A stretch of DNA of 29,351 nucleotides from Candidatus Methanogasteraceae archaeon UBA261 (GCA_002506015.1 DAWR01000214.1:1-29351); one strand, 5' to 3'. Shown: positions 15,075 through 23,170, counted from the stretch's first letter. Numbers and translations: made by a program. Notes: generated by a model from the letters alone, not told the origin.

Positions 15075-17522
15075 ATGAACAGTTTCGGATCGGCTGATGG
15101 TAGTACCAGCACGATCGCCCGCAAAGCCGCAGTCTCGATTCTCTTCGGGTTACTCGGCTTTGCAGTGAACTTCTACCCAATCGACTTAGTCTTTTATGGT
15201 TCTTATCAGATGAGCTTCCTGCTCGGTCTCGTATTTCCTATGTTGATAACGCTTGCGTGGGGCTGGCGATACGGACTTCTCTCAGCGCTTGCCGGCGGCT
15301 GTCAGACGATGTGGATACTCTGGATACCGGGAAGCGGCTACGGACCGTTTGTATCGGTGCCGCCGTTCACGCTCTGGATCGTCTGGCTCGGATGGTTCTC
15401 ACGCACCAGTTACAACAGCAGATACGGAATCTATATCGGAGAGCTAATATTTCGCGTCTTCAATACAGCCCTGCTCTACACCGTCTTCAGGTGGGTCTTC
15501 ACACTGAACGTACCTCCCGCAAACACGGTCATGCCGCTTGCGGTGACACACTCGATCGTCTTTAAGGAGGCGGTGAACGGGCTTTTCATCCTCTTTCTCG
15601 CACAAGCGATCCTCCATTCAAACACGGTCAGGCGATTCTTCAGACTGACGGATGGTGAAGCAGACCCGCGTCACGCGTACATCTACACAAACGCAATCAT
15701 CCTCGGCGGCATGATGCTGATCTTCCTTGCATGCGAGGTGCATCTCTGGAACGACTGGGGACCCGATTTCCGGAATGCCGCCCGCATACTCGGCATGCTA
15801 TCGCTAATCCTGATAGGGATCCTCTGCACATACATGGCAGCAGACGCCTTTGCATGGGCGAGAACCGTTGAGATTCGCCTGGCAAATGAGCGCATCGAGC
15901 ATCTGAACGGCGTACAGAAAGCCATCAGAAACGTGAACCAGTTGATTGTGGTCGAGATGGAGAGGGACCGCCTCCTCGAGAGGGTATGCGAGGTCTTAAT
16001 CGAGGCGAAGGACTACGAAGCGGCATGGCTCGGATTCCTGGAGAGTGACGGGACGTTTGCAACATTCAAGGGCTCCGGTTTTCCAGAGGTCTCCTGCTTC
16101 TGCAAGCACGTGATGCACGACGACTGCCCGCCTTGTATCAAAGATGCGCTCACCCGAAAGGAGCCGCTTTTCATGGACCGGTCACAAGACTGTGGAGATT
16201 GCCCCTTCAGCGAGCGATGCGTCGGCAAAGAATCCATAATCATCCGTGTCGAGCACGATTGTAGACTCTTCGGGCTGCTTGCCATATTGCCCACATCTGA
16301 TGCCACCGCAGACGATGAGGAGAAGGAACTCCTGAAAGAGGTTGCGGGCAACATTGCGTTTGCCCTCCACAACATGGAGATCGAAGAGGCACGAAAAATT
16401 GCAGAGAAGGCACTTGTCGAGAGCGAGGCGCAATTCCGCAACCTGCTTGAGGGCATCCCGAACGTGGCTGTGTATGGATACGGACATGACGGCACCATTC
16501 ACTACTGGAATAAGGCAAGCGAGACAGTGTACGGCTACACAGAAGGGGATGCGATCGGCAAAAACATTCTTGACCTGATCATTCCGCCAGAGCTCCGATA
16601 TGTGATGCGTGAGACAATCGAGCATGGCGCTCAAACAGGGGAGGTGCCAGTGCCATCCGAACTTTCGCTCATGCGCAAGGATGGGGTGCTTGCGCCCGTG
16701 TTCTCGAGCCACGTCGTTTTGAAGCGGCACGGACGCGAGCCCGAACTCTTCAGCGTCGATGTTGATCTGGTCGAGCGCAGGTATGTTGAAGCGCGGTTGA
16801 GGCGGGCGGTTGATGACCTCAAGCGCTCCAATTCCGAACTCGAGCAGTTCGCGTACGTCGCATCTCATGACCTGCAGGAGCCGCTGCGCATGGTCTCGAG
16901 TTATATGCAGCTTCTGAAGCGGCGCTACGAGGGTGAGCTTGATTCTGATGCCGACGATTTCATAGAGTTTGCCGTGGACGGCGCAAGCCGCATGCAGACG
17001 TTGATTCAGGATTTGCTGGTCTATTCGCGTGTGGGCACGCGTGGCAAGCCGTTTGAGCCGACAAACTGCGAGGATGTGCTCGGGCAGGTGCTCTCCAATC
17101 TGGAAGTGGCAATCGATGAGGGCGGTGCTGTTGTAACTCATGATCCGCTGCCAACGGTTGAGGCTGACGCTTCGCAACTTGCACAGCTCTTCCAGAACCT
17201 GATAGGGAATGCAATCAAGTTCCATGGCGATGAGCCTACGCGTGTTTATATAGCAGCAGAGCGAAAAGGCGACGAATGGGAATTCTCGGTCGCGGACAAT
17301 GGAATCGGGATCGATCCCGAATTCTTTGATCGCATCTTTGTGATATTCCAGCGTCTGCATGGCAGGGATGAGTATTCGGGAACTGGGATCGGTCTTGCAG
17401 TCTGCAAGAAGATTGTGGAGCGGCACGGCGGCAGGATGTGGGTTGTATCAGAGCCGGGCAGGGGGGCGACGTTCTACTTCACGATTCCTGCAGTCGCAAC
17501 AGATGGCGGTGTTCGGGAATGA
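15075..17522 (+). CDS. Multi-pass membrane sensor histidine kinase (TM-GAF-PAS-HisKA-HATPase)
   Basis: This kinase has about 815 residues. The first 270 or so form 7-8 membrane segments with short loops, an integral sensor domain. A GAF domain (about 285-430) follows, carrying the cysteine clusters CFCKH, DDCPPC and CGDCPFSERC, then a PAS domain (about 445-570). HisKA has the phospho-acceptor SHDLQEPLR, and HATPase has the N box NLIGNAIKFHG, the G1 box DNGIGID and the G2 box GTGIGLAVCKK. The ATG at 15075 has GGGGGG just upstream; a GTG at 15063 is the alternative. The gene ends in an ATGA overlap with the lipoprotein gene. Its last 230 codons are almost the same as those of the kinase at 18898. 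Confidence 0.9.
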   Translation: MNSFGSADGSTSTIARKAAVSILFGLLGFAVNFYPIDLVFYGSYQMSFLLGLVFPMLITLAWGWRYGLLSALAGGCQTMWILWIPGSGYGPFVSVPPFTLWIVWLGWFSRTSYNSRYGIYIGELIFRVFNTALLYTVFRWVFTLNVPPANTVMPLAVTHSIVFKEAVNGLFILFLAQAILHSNTVRRFFRLTDGEADPRHAYIYTNAIILGGMMLIFLACEVHLWNDWGPDFRNAARILGMLSLILIGILCTYMAADAFAWARTVEIRLANERIEHLNGVQKAIRNVNQLIVVEMERDRLLERVCEVLIEAKDYEAAWLGFLESDGTFATFKGSGFPEVSCFCKHVMHDDCPPCIKDALTRKEPLFMDRSQDCGDCPFSERCVGKESIIIRVEHDCRLFGLLAILPTSDATADDEEKELLKEVAGNIAFALHNMEIEEARKIAEKALVESEAQFRNLLEGIPNVAVYGYGHDGTIHYWNKASETVYGYTEGDAIGKNILDLIIPPELRYVMRETIEHGAQTGEVPVPSELSLMRKDGVLAPVFSSHVVLKRHGREPELFSVDVDLVERRYVEARLRRAVDDLKRSNSELEQFAYVASHDLQEPLRMVSSYMQLLKRRYEGELDSDADDFIEFAVDGASRMQTLIQDLLVYSRVGTRGKPFEPTNCEDVLGQVLSNLEVAIDEGGAVVTHDPLPTVEADASQLAQLFQNLIGNAIKFHGDEPTRVYIAAERKGDEWEFSVADNGIGIDPEFFDRIFVIFQRLHGRDEYSGTGIGLAVCKKIVERHGGRMWVVSEPGRGATFYFTIPAVATDGGVRE

Positions 17523-18901
17523 AAAAGATAGTTGTCTTCTGTGTTTTGCTATTCATCATCTCAAGCGGATGCGTAACCGAAGAAAGACCAACCATGTATA
17601 AGAGAACCGACGTTAATCTGACATCGGCTCATAGTCCGGATAAAGAAGTGAACTGGATGGGGCACTGGCTTGGCAACTATGATCGTGAGCCTCTGTTGCG
17701 CGAAGTTGCTCAAAACTTTGAGCTGATGAATCCGAATATACAATTAAATCTCAAATTTCCTCAGCATATAATGGGGTTTAGAAGCAAGCAGGAGACCGCT
17801 AAGTATATCGCTAAGATGATTCGAACGGGTAATATAGAATGGGATGTTATCTGGATGGACGACCAGATTTACCAGTATACATCTGAAGAGTTAGATGACC
17901 CTCAATGGGGTGAAAAATATCTTGTGAATTTTGAAGAGGTGCCTGGTTTTAAGGCAACGCAGAAATCTTTCACCATAGAGGACCCCGTTTATCGGAAGCA
18001 GACCGGCGGCATGATTGTAGGACCATATATAGAGGGATATTATCATACGATTTATTACAATCAGGATGTTGCCGAAGAAATGGGCATTGAAATAAAGCAA
18101 TATGGGATGACTTTCGATGATCTCCTGGGATATGTGAAACAGGTTTCTGAATATAACCAGGAACATAATACAAACATTGCTGCATTCTTCGAGGCAAACG
18201 ATTGGACAACGGTTGAAATATTGTTCCAAAATCTCTTTAAATCCGAACTCCAAAATTTCAGCAAAGCAAAGGAAGAGGTTGGTTCTGATGAAAAAAATGC
18301 TGCCCTCTTAAAGTCTTTTCAGGCTTTTGAAGAGCTGGGCAAATATAATCCATTGATTGATTCGTATAAAGACAATATCTGGTATCAGACAAGGCATCTT
18401 GTCCTAAATGATAAATGCTTATTTTATATACACGGTATCTGGATGTACAGCCATTGGATGGGAATAGATGAAGAAAAAACAAAGAAAATGATTCCTGCTG
18501 AACTTCCTGTATTTCAACCGGTTGATTATTATTCGGGGGGTTTTGTTCCAACTTGGGCTGTGATGAAAGATGCGCCAAATAAGGAAGAAGCGATTAAGCT
18601 TGTGATGTTCTGGAGCACGTCAAGAATGGCTGAAAAATGGGTTCGCTCTACAAAAATGCCTACGGGACTGGTTGGCGAGGTTAGTTCTACTGGCTTAGAG
18701 GATACTCAATTTGATACGTTCGAGGCAAAGATTACAGACAAGTATGGCAGCAATGTCTATTACAGCGCAAATGCAGGATATATTTTTGGAGAAGAAAATC
18801 AGGATCTATCAACTGCAATAGATTACAAATTAATGCAGTTGCTGGATGGCGAAATAACAGCACAAGCAGCTTATGATGAGATTATGGGGCTGGTTGAGTG
18901 A
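17519..18901 (+). CDS. Lipoprotein solute-binding protein (ABC family 1 type), no transporter nearby
   Basis: The 460-residue protein has a signal peptide MKKIVVFCVLLFIISSGC with a lipobox Cys, so it is probably anchored outside the membrane. The rest fits family 1 extracellular solute-binding proteins: NWMGHWLGNYDREPLLREVAQ, the WDVIWMDDQIYQY strand, IYYNQDVAEEMGI with YGMTFDDLL, and a C-terminal WAVMKDAPNKEEAIKLVMFW. These usually bind sugars or oligosaccharides. No permease or ATPase gene is near. It overlaps both neighbours by 4 bases (ATGA, GTGA), and both are membrane kinases, so it probably presents a ligand to a kinase. Its DNA is visibly AT-richer than the kinase genes (23 G+C in 60 bases at 18241 against 37 at 16801). 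Confidence 0.87.
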   Translation: MKKIVVFCVLLFIISSGCVTEERPTMYKRTDVNLTSAHSPDKEVNWMGHWLGNYDREPLLREVAQNFELMNPNIQLNLKFPQHIMGFRSKQETAKYIAKMIRTGNIEWDVIWMDDQIYQYTSEELDDPQWGEKYLVNFEEVPGFKATQKSFTIEDPVYRKQTGGMIVGPYIEGYYHTIYYNQDVAEEMGIEIKQYGMTFDDLLGYVKQVSEYNQEHNTNIAAFFEANDWTTVEILFQNLFKSELQNFSKAKEEVGSDEKNAALLKSFQAFEELGKYNPLIDSYKDNIWYQTRHLVLNDKCLFYIHGIWMYSHWMGIDEEKTKKMIPAELPVFQPVDYYSGGFVPTWAVMKDAPNKEEAIKLVMFWSTSRMAEKWVRSTKMPTGLVGEVSSTGLEDTQFDTFEAKITDKYGSNVYYSANAGYIFGEENQDLSTAIDYKLMQLLDGEITAQAAYDEIMGLVE

Positions 18902-20442
18902 AGGGTGAACATAAGGATGAGGAAAACAGACGCCATCTCAGTCTGAGCTGGAAGATAATTCTGCTTACCATGATTCCATTCCTTCTGGTCCTGATAGCTT
19001 TGAGCACACTGACCATCCATGATAAGACGCAGAACGAGCGGGATCTCGTCCTGAGTAGGATCGAATCCTTTGTCAATTTGCTTGAAAGCGGCGATCTGAG
19101 TTTTGAAAGCATTCGGGAAAGAGAAAAATTGGAAAAGATGTTCGATGAGCGGGTCATATCGTCCGAGCTTATCGGGCGGGACGGAAGCGTCGTCTACGCC
19201 ACAGGCACCCCTGAATATGAGGTTGATTCGGAACTGGTCGAGAAGGCGTTTGAGGGTTTCACGGTGACCTACGCCATGCAGAACGGGACCGCGGTATTGA
19301 TCTCGTTGTATCCTGTTATCGTCGGAGAGACTGTAGTCGGAGTCCTTCACCTCGAACTCTCGTTTGATATGTCAAATGAGAGAATAAAGAAATATACGTT
19401 CTTCATTCTTCTATTGAATGCTTGTGGTCTGGTTGCTTCGTTCCTGCTGGTCCGGTTCCTCTCGCAGCGAATCGTGATAAACCGGCTTGTCGCGTTGACT
19501 GACATGTCCTCTGAGATCGGCAAAGGAAACTTGCAACACCGGCTGGATATCCAATCGACTGATGAGCTTGGAATTCTTGCATCGGCATTCAACAATATGG
19601 CAGGGGAATTGGGGGAACGAAAGCGGCAACTGGATGTGGAGAAAAACAAGGTTCTTGATAAGGTGGAAGAACTGGAAGAGCAGATCACCCGGCGTGAAAC
19701 TGCGGAGGAGGAGTTGAAACGGACTGTAACCGATCTCAGGCGCTCCAACGCCGAACTCGAGCAGTTCGCGTATGTGGCATCCCATGACCTGCAGGAGCCG
19801 CTGCGCATGATCTCGAGTTATGTGCAGCTTCTGGCACGACGCTACGAGGGCAAGCTCGATTCCGATGCCGACGATTTCATCGGGTTTGCCGTAGACGGGG
19901 CAAAGCGGATGCAGACGCTGATCAATGACCTGCTGGTCTATTCGCGTGTCGGAACACGCGGCAAGCCGTTTGAGCCGACAAACTGCGAGGACGTGCTCAA
20001 TCAGGTACTCGCGAATCTGGAAGTGGCAATCGATGAGGGCGGTGCAGTGGTTACTCATGATCCGCTGCCAACTGTTGCGGCTGATTCCTCGCAACTCACG
20101 CAACTCTTCCAGAACCTGATCGGAAACGCAATCAAGTTTCATGGCGAGGATGCACCGCGTGTTTATATAGCAGCCGAGCGAAAAGGCGACGAATGGGAGT
20201 TCTCGGTCGCGGACAACGGAATCGGGATCGATCCCGAGTTTTTTGAGCGCATCTTTGTGATATTCCAGCGTCTGCACGGCAGGGATGAGTATTCGGGAAC
20301 CGGGATCGGTCTTGCGGTCTGCAAGAAGATCGTGGAGCGCCACGGCGGCAGGATGTGGGTGGAAGCAGAGCAGGGCAAGGGGGCGACGTTCTACCTCACA
20401 ATTCCCGCAAAAGGGGGCGACAAATTTGAAAGAAATGAATAA
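18898..20442 (+). CDS. Two-TM sensor histidine kinase with an external domain and HAMP
   Basis: The 514-residue kinase has TM1 at about 20-40 and an extracytoplasmic domain at about 41-160 (includes GRDGSVVYATGTPEYEV, Cache-like). TM2 is at about 165-187, followed by a HAMP domain (RLVALTDMSSEIGKGNLQHRL) and a coiled coil (about 235-285). HisKA has SHDLQEPLR and HATPase has the N, G1, F and G2 boxes. The start is GTG, overlapping the stop of the solute-binding protein gene. The kinase core equals that of the 15075 kinase apart from scattered, mostly third-position changes, whereas the sensor parts are unrelated. I infer that it reads the state of the lipoprotein across the membrane. Confidence 0.92.
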   Translation: MKGEHKDEENRRHLSLSWKIILLTMIPFLLVLIALSTLTIHDKTQNERDLVLSRIESFVNLLESGDLSFESIREREKLEKMFDERVISSELIGRDGSVVYATGTPEYEVDSELVEKAFEGFTVTYAMQNGTAVLISLYPVIVGETVVGVLHLELSFDMSNERIKKYTFFILLLNACGLVASFLLVRFLSQRIVINRLVALTDMSSEIGKGNLQHRLDIQSTDELGILASAFNNMAGELGERKRQLDVEKNKVLDKVEELEEQITRRETAEEELKRTVTDLRRSNAELEQFAYVASHDLQEPLRMISSYVQLLARRYEGKLDSDADDFIGFAVDGAKRMQTLINDLLVYSRVGTRGKPFEPTNCEDVLNQVLANLEVAIDEGGAVVTHDPLPTVAADSSQLTQLFQNLIGNAIKFHGEDAPRVYIAAERKGDEWEFSVADNGIGIDPEFFERIFVIFQRLHGRDEYSGTGIGLAVCKKIVERHGGRMWVEAEQGKGATFYLTIPAKGGDKFERNE

Positions 20443-21453
20443 ACCAATAAATGTCCTGTTAATCGAGGACGATCCCGGCGATCTTCGCCTGATTCAGGAG
20501 ATGCTATCAGAGACCAAAGGGTCTTCATCTGAACTTGAGCACACCGGCAGGCGCTCATCAGGACTGGAGCGGCTGTCGGAGGGGGGCTCGATCCGGTCCT
20601 GCTGGACCTCGGACTACCTGACAGTCAGGGACGGAAACTTTTGTAAGCGTGCGTGATGACCATGCACCGGAACTGCCAATCATCGTGCTGACCGGCTTTG
20701 ATGGCATGGCAGTTGCAAACATGGCGGTGCGGGAAGGTGCGCAGAATTATCTCGTCAAGGGCGAGGTGGATGGTGACTTACTGGCACGCTCATTGCACTA
20801 CTCAATCGAGCGCAAACAGGCGGAAGATGCGCTTCGAGATAGTGAAGAACGTCTCAAGATAAAACTCGATTATATCTTATCGCCTGATAACGATGTTAAG
20901 AATGTTTCTCTAACTGATTTAGTTGGTCTGGAAGAACTTCAGCAAATTCAAGACGCTTTTGCCGCTGCGAATGATGTAGCATCCATCATTTCGGATATTG
21001 ATGGTAAGCCAATTACAAGAGCAAGCAATTTCTGCGGTGTGTGCGAGATCATCAGAAGCACGGAAAAGGGAGATATAAACTGCAGAAAGTCCGAGAAGAT
21101 TCTTGGGGAGAAAGCAAAAGGCACTTATGAGACCAACTTATGGACAATGCCTTAGCTGTGGTTTTGTCGATGCCAGCGCGCCAATAATTGTTGGAAGTAA
21201 ACACATTGCAAACTGGCGGATCGGTCAGAGCAATGCAATGCGTGTCGATAAAAATAGAATTGATATAGTGATAAGGGGGACCGGGGAGTTCTGTGAGGTG
21301 AGAATTGCCGATCATGGCACAGGGATTCCCGATGAGATGAAGGAGCATATATTCGAAGAGAATTTTGTACATGGCGAGACTGGAAATACCGGTCTGGGAT
21401 TGTACATCGTCAGGAATGCCATGGAGAGCTATGGGGGATCTGTGTATGTATAG
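20435..21453 (+). pseudogene. Decayed receiver-PocR-histidine kinase gene
   Basis: It starts MNKPINVLLIEDDPGDLRLIQEML like its intact relatives and overlaps the kinase gene by 8 bases. The receiver frame is lost at a run of six G (near 20581) and again near 20632, each explained by one missing base. The frame then resumes as HAPELPIIVLTGFDGMAV and YLVKGEVDG. A PocR sensory domain follows (LVGLEELQQIQDAFAAAN, SNFCGVCEIIRS), shifts frame near 21135 and continues as CGFVDASAPIIVGSKHIA. It then jumps to a truncated HATPase (IADHGTGIPDE, TGLGLYIVRNAME), so the dimerisation/phospho-acceptor part is gone. A TAG at 21451 cuts the last strand. With at least four lesions it cannot make a working kinase. 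Confidence 0.88.
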
Positions 21454-21512
21454 GATAATGTGCTTGAAGGGGCGGTCTTTGTGCTGGCGTTGAGGGCGGT
21501 TGTAGAACATAC

Positions 21513-21521
21513 CACATCACA
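21513..21521 (+). repeat. Left 9-bp flanking direct repeat (possible target duplication)
   Basis: CACATCACA lies just outside the left terminal repeat and recurs just outside the right one at 22085-22093. Confidence 0.55.
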
Positions 21522-21534
21522 GGCTTTGGGACAA
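21522..21534 (+). repeat. Left terminal inverted repeat of the cassette
   Basis: GGCTTTGGGACAA pairs exactly with TTGTCCCAAAGCC at 22072-22084. Confidence 0.65.
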
Positions 21535-21554
21535 AATTCACACACATCCCCTTC

Positions 21555-21568
21555 AATGTGGTACCACA
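21555..21568. terminator. Perfect 14-bp palindrome at the 3' end of the small minus-strand gene
   Basis: ATGTGGTACCACAT is its own reverse complement and begins right after the stop codon of the 47-codon minus-strand gene, reading in that gene's direction. It could end that transcript or bind a protein. Confidence 0.35.
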
Positions 21569-21712
21569 TCACCCATGATCTCCAAGTACCCCACTCGCCG
21601 AATATTGTGCCCAGTCGGTTGTTACGGGTTCTTTACTCTTGTATTCAAATGTCCCATCCCGAACACTCTTTACGATTTTTCTGAGTTCTTCTCCCTGTTT
21701 TTTGGATGGCAT
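21569..21712 (-). CDS. Small hypothetical protein, 47 residues, inside the cassette
   Basis: The frame starts MPSKKQGEELRKIVKSVRDG and ends SGVLGDHG. It is charged, probably partly helical, with no membrane segment or known motif. It runs divergently from the 100-residue gene and shares with it the promoter stretch around 21731-21745, which reads as a TATA box on both strands. It may be a small regulator or antitoxin-like partner, but I do not recognise it. It could also be a truncated gene. Confidence 0.45.
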   Translation of the reverse strand: MPSKKQGEELRKIVKSVRDGTFEYKSKEPVTTDWAQYSASGVLGDHG

Positions 21713-21733
21713 GCCGCGATAATGAATCGATAA

Positions 21734-21762
21734 GTATATAAGCTTATGGGTGTATACACCCA
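21734..21762. promoter_or_regulatory. Shared divergent promoter with a 16-bp palindromic operator
   Basis: GTATATAAG (21734-21742) is a TATA box for the plus-strand gene, and its complement can serve the minus-strand gene. The perfect palindrome TGGGTGTATACACCCA (21747-21762) follows, where plus-strand transcription should start, 4 bases before the ATG at 21767. A protein bound there would block initiation. Confidence 0.6.
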
Positions 21763-21766
21763 TATC

Positions 21767-22069
21767 ATGAAAGGGGCGCTTATCGCGTTCACAGTACCTA
21801 CCGGCAAAGACCGGACCCGAGCGAGCGCATTCGCAAAATCGTTTTACGGGCAGGAAACCAGCTCGCATCACGGGAAATATAGATACCGCAGGCACGGTCT
21901 CATGGATGAAATCCCATACAACAAGCTGATACGAGGGGTAATCATCATCCGGACTGATGATGTGGGGCGAGTCACGGAGTTTTTAGAGCAATATTCTGCT
22001 GAATACCATGTTCGTGTGGTGGAACTCACAGAGAGGGATCGCGAAGTGATGGAGCCGTCGGTTGAGTAA
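21767..22069 (+). CDS. Small conserved-looking archaeal protein, 100 residues, in the cassette
   Basis: The protein starts MKGALIAFTVPTGKDRTRA, with HHGKYRYRRHGLMDEIP and LIRGVIIIRTDDVGRVTEFLEQY further on. It alternates hydrophobic strands and helices in a manner that suits a small ferredoxin-like fold. I recall similar uncharacterised archaeal proteins with the pattern KYKYRRxGLLxxIPHxKxxRGVIIV, but cannot name a family. I start at the second ATG (21767), since the first (21746) lies inside the promoter palindrome region. It may be regulatory, or the mobility function of the element. Function unknown. Confidence 0.65.
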   Translation: MKGALIAFTVPTGKDRTRASAFAKSFYGQETSSHHGKYRYRRHGLMDEIPYNKLIRGVIIIRTDDVGRVTEFLEQYSAEYHVRVVELTERDREVMEPSVE

Positions 22070-22071
22070 TA

Positions 22072-22084
22072 TTGTCCCAAAGCC
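22072..22084 (-). repeat. Right terminal inverted repeat of the cassette
   Basis: TTGTCCCAAAGCC is the exact reverse complement of the left end at 21522-21534. It starts 2 bases after the stop codon of the 100-residue gene. Confidence 0.65.
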
Positions 22085-22093
22085 CACATCACA
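22085..22093 (+). repeat. Right 9-bp flanking direct repeat
   Basis: CACATCACA here equals 21513-21521, in the same orientation. Confidence 0.55.
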
Positions 22094-22174
22094 GGAAAGT
22101 TTTTAAGACTCTAAAGCGCATGATAATGATTGCTACATGGGCATGGGGTACAATGATGACCACATCCTGAAGAT

Positions 22175-22200
22175 GTCCTGTCCACGAAAAAGGACAGGAC
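22175..22200 (+). promoter_or_regulatory. Perfect 9-bp stem-loop upstream of the second signalling operon
   Basis: GTCCTGTCC and GGACAGGAC flank the loop ACGAAAAA and are followed by GTTTTGATT, 28 bases before the ATG at 22229. It could be a terminator of upstream transcription or a leader hairpin of the operon. A T-rich box (TTTTTAAG, near 22099) further upstream may be the promoter. Confidence 0.5.
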
Positions 22201-22228
22201 GTTTTGATTGGGCTTATGTGGGGGGGAA

Positions 22229-23170
22229 ATGACTGACAAATCAATCAATGTCCTGTTAATCGAGGACAATTCTGGCGATCGTCGCCTGATTCAAGAGATG
22301 CTCTCAGAGGTAAATGGTGCTCCGTTTGATCCGGTCTGCGTCGACCGACTCTCGGCAGGGTTGGAGCGTATCTCTGCAAACGAGATCGATGTACTCCTGC
22401 TGGATCTCGAACTGCCTGACAGCCATGGTATGGATACATTCAGCAGGGTGCAGGCACAGTCGTCGCAGATACCTGTAATCATCCTGACCGGTCTTGATGA
22501 TGCGATGGTTGCAATAAGGGCAGTGCGGGAGGGGGCACAGGACTACCTTGTCAAGGGTCAGGTGGACGGTAACCTGCTGACACGTTCCATGTATTACGCA
22601 ATCGCACGCAAGACTGCCGAAAAGCGCGTCAAGCACCTGAACAGCATATTTCGGGCATTCAGAAGTATAACCATGCTGACCGTTGTAGAGACGGACAGGG
22701 AGTGCCTCCTTCGGAAAGCATGCGATATTCTGGAGGACATACGCGGCTACGATGCGGTATGGCTCGGGCTCCTGCAGAATGGCGGAACCTTTGCCACAGT
22801 CGTTGGCTCTGGCGTGGGTTTTGGTTCTGAGGAGAACGTCCCCGGTCTCTGCGACCATCTGATGCGCGGGGATATTCCCCAATGCGTGAGCAATGCGCTC
22901 GAATGTGGGGATCGGTTCATGGTCGTGGATAAATCCATATCGTGCGAGGGTTGCTTCTTTGGCGATGCATATCCCGAGAGCGAGACTGTGATCATACCTG
23001 TTGGGCACGAGGAGAGGCTCTTCGGACTCTTCATCATATCGCTTGCAACCGATCTTGCAACCGAATATGAGGAGATCGAGCTTCTGATGGATGTTTCTGA
23101 TAATGTGGGCTTCGCGCTACACACACTGGAGATGGAAGATTCGATATTGAAACGATGTGAGGTGAGATGA
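22229..23170 (+). CDS. REC-GAF signalling protein without a kinase domain
   Basis: The 313-residue protein has an N-terminal receiver (INVLLIEDN, phospho-acceptor in LLLDLELPD, VIILTGLDD, YLVKGQ) and a C-terminal GAF domain (about 150-300) with CEGCFFGDAY, where the third Cys of the related domains is absent. It ends soon after the GAF, where its relatives at 23621 and 25672 continue into kinases, so it may have lost a kinase part. The ATG follows GGGGGG closely; an earlier TTG at 22208 is less likely. It begins a five-gene set in which every junction overlaps; its stop overlaps the next start as ATGA. Confidence 0.87.
   Translation: MTDKSINVLLIEDNSGDRRLIQEMLSEVNGAPFDPVCVDRLSAGLERISANEIDVLLLDLELPDSHGMDTFSRVQAQSSQIPVIILTGLDDAMVAIRAVREGAQDYLVKGQVDGNLLTRSMYYAIARKTAEKRVKHLNSIFRAFRSITMLTVVETDRECLLRKACDILEDIRGYDAVWLGLLQNGGTFATVVGSGVGFGSEENVPGLCDHLMRGDIPQCVSNALECGDRFMVVDKSISCEGCFFGDAYPESETVIIPVGHEERLFGLFIISLATDLATEYEEIELLMDVSDNVGFALHTLEMEDSILKRCEVR

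Larger units (their letters stand above)
21522..22084. mobile_element. Candidate small mobile element with 13-bp terminal inverted repeats
   Basis: The left end GGCTTTGGGACAA (21522-21534) and the right end TTGTCCCAAAGCC (22072-22084) are perfect inverted complements. The flanks are an identical 9-bp direct repeat CACATCACA at 21513-21521 and 22085-22093, as expected for a target duplication. Inside lie two small divergent genes around one shared promoter. No transposase of a known type is evident, so it would be non-autonomous or of a new kind. The direct repeat motif also occurs once inside (21563-21571), which weakens the case slightly. Confidence 0.55.

Noticed and set aside
16182..17426. 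Long open frame of 414 codons on the minus strand
   Set aside because: It lies opposite the kinase gene at 15075. The similar antisense frame at 19411-20343 exists because the two kinase cores are nearly identical. Both are shadows of codon bias.
21451..21453. In-frame TAG near the end of the decayed kinase, as possible pyrrolysine codon
   Set aside because: The same gene has frame shifts and a deletion, and no pyrrolysine gene is in the window. A nonsense mutation is the simpler reading.
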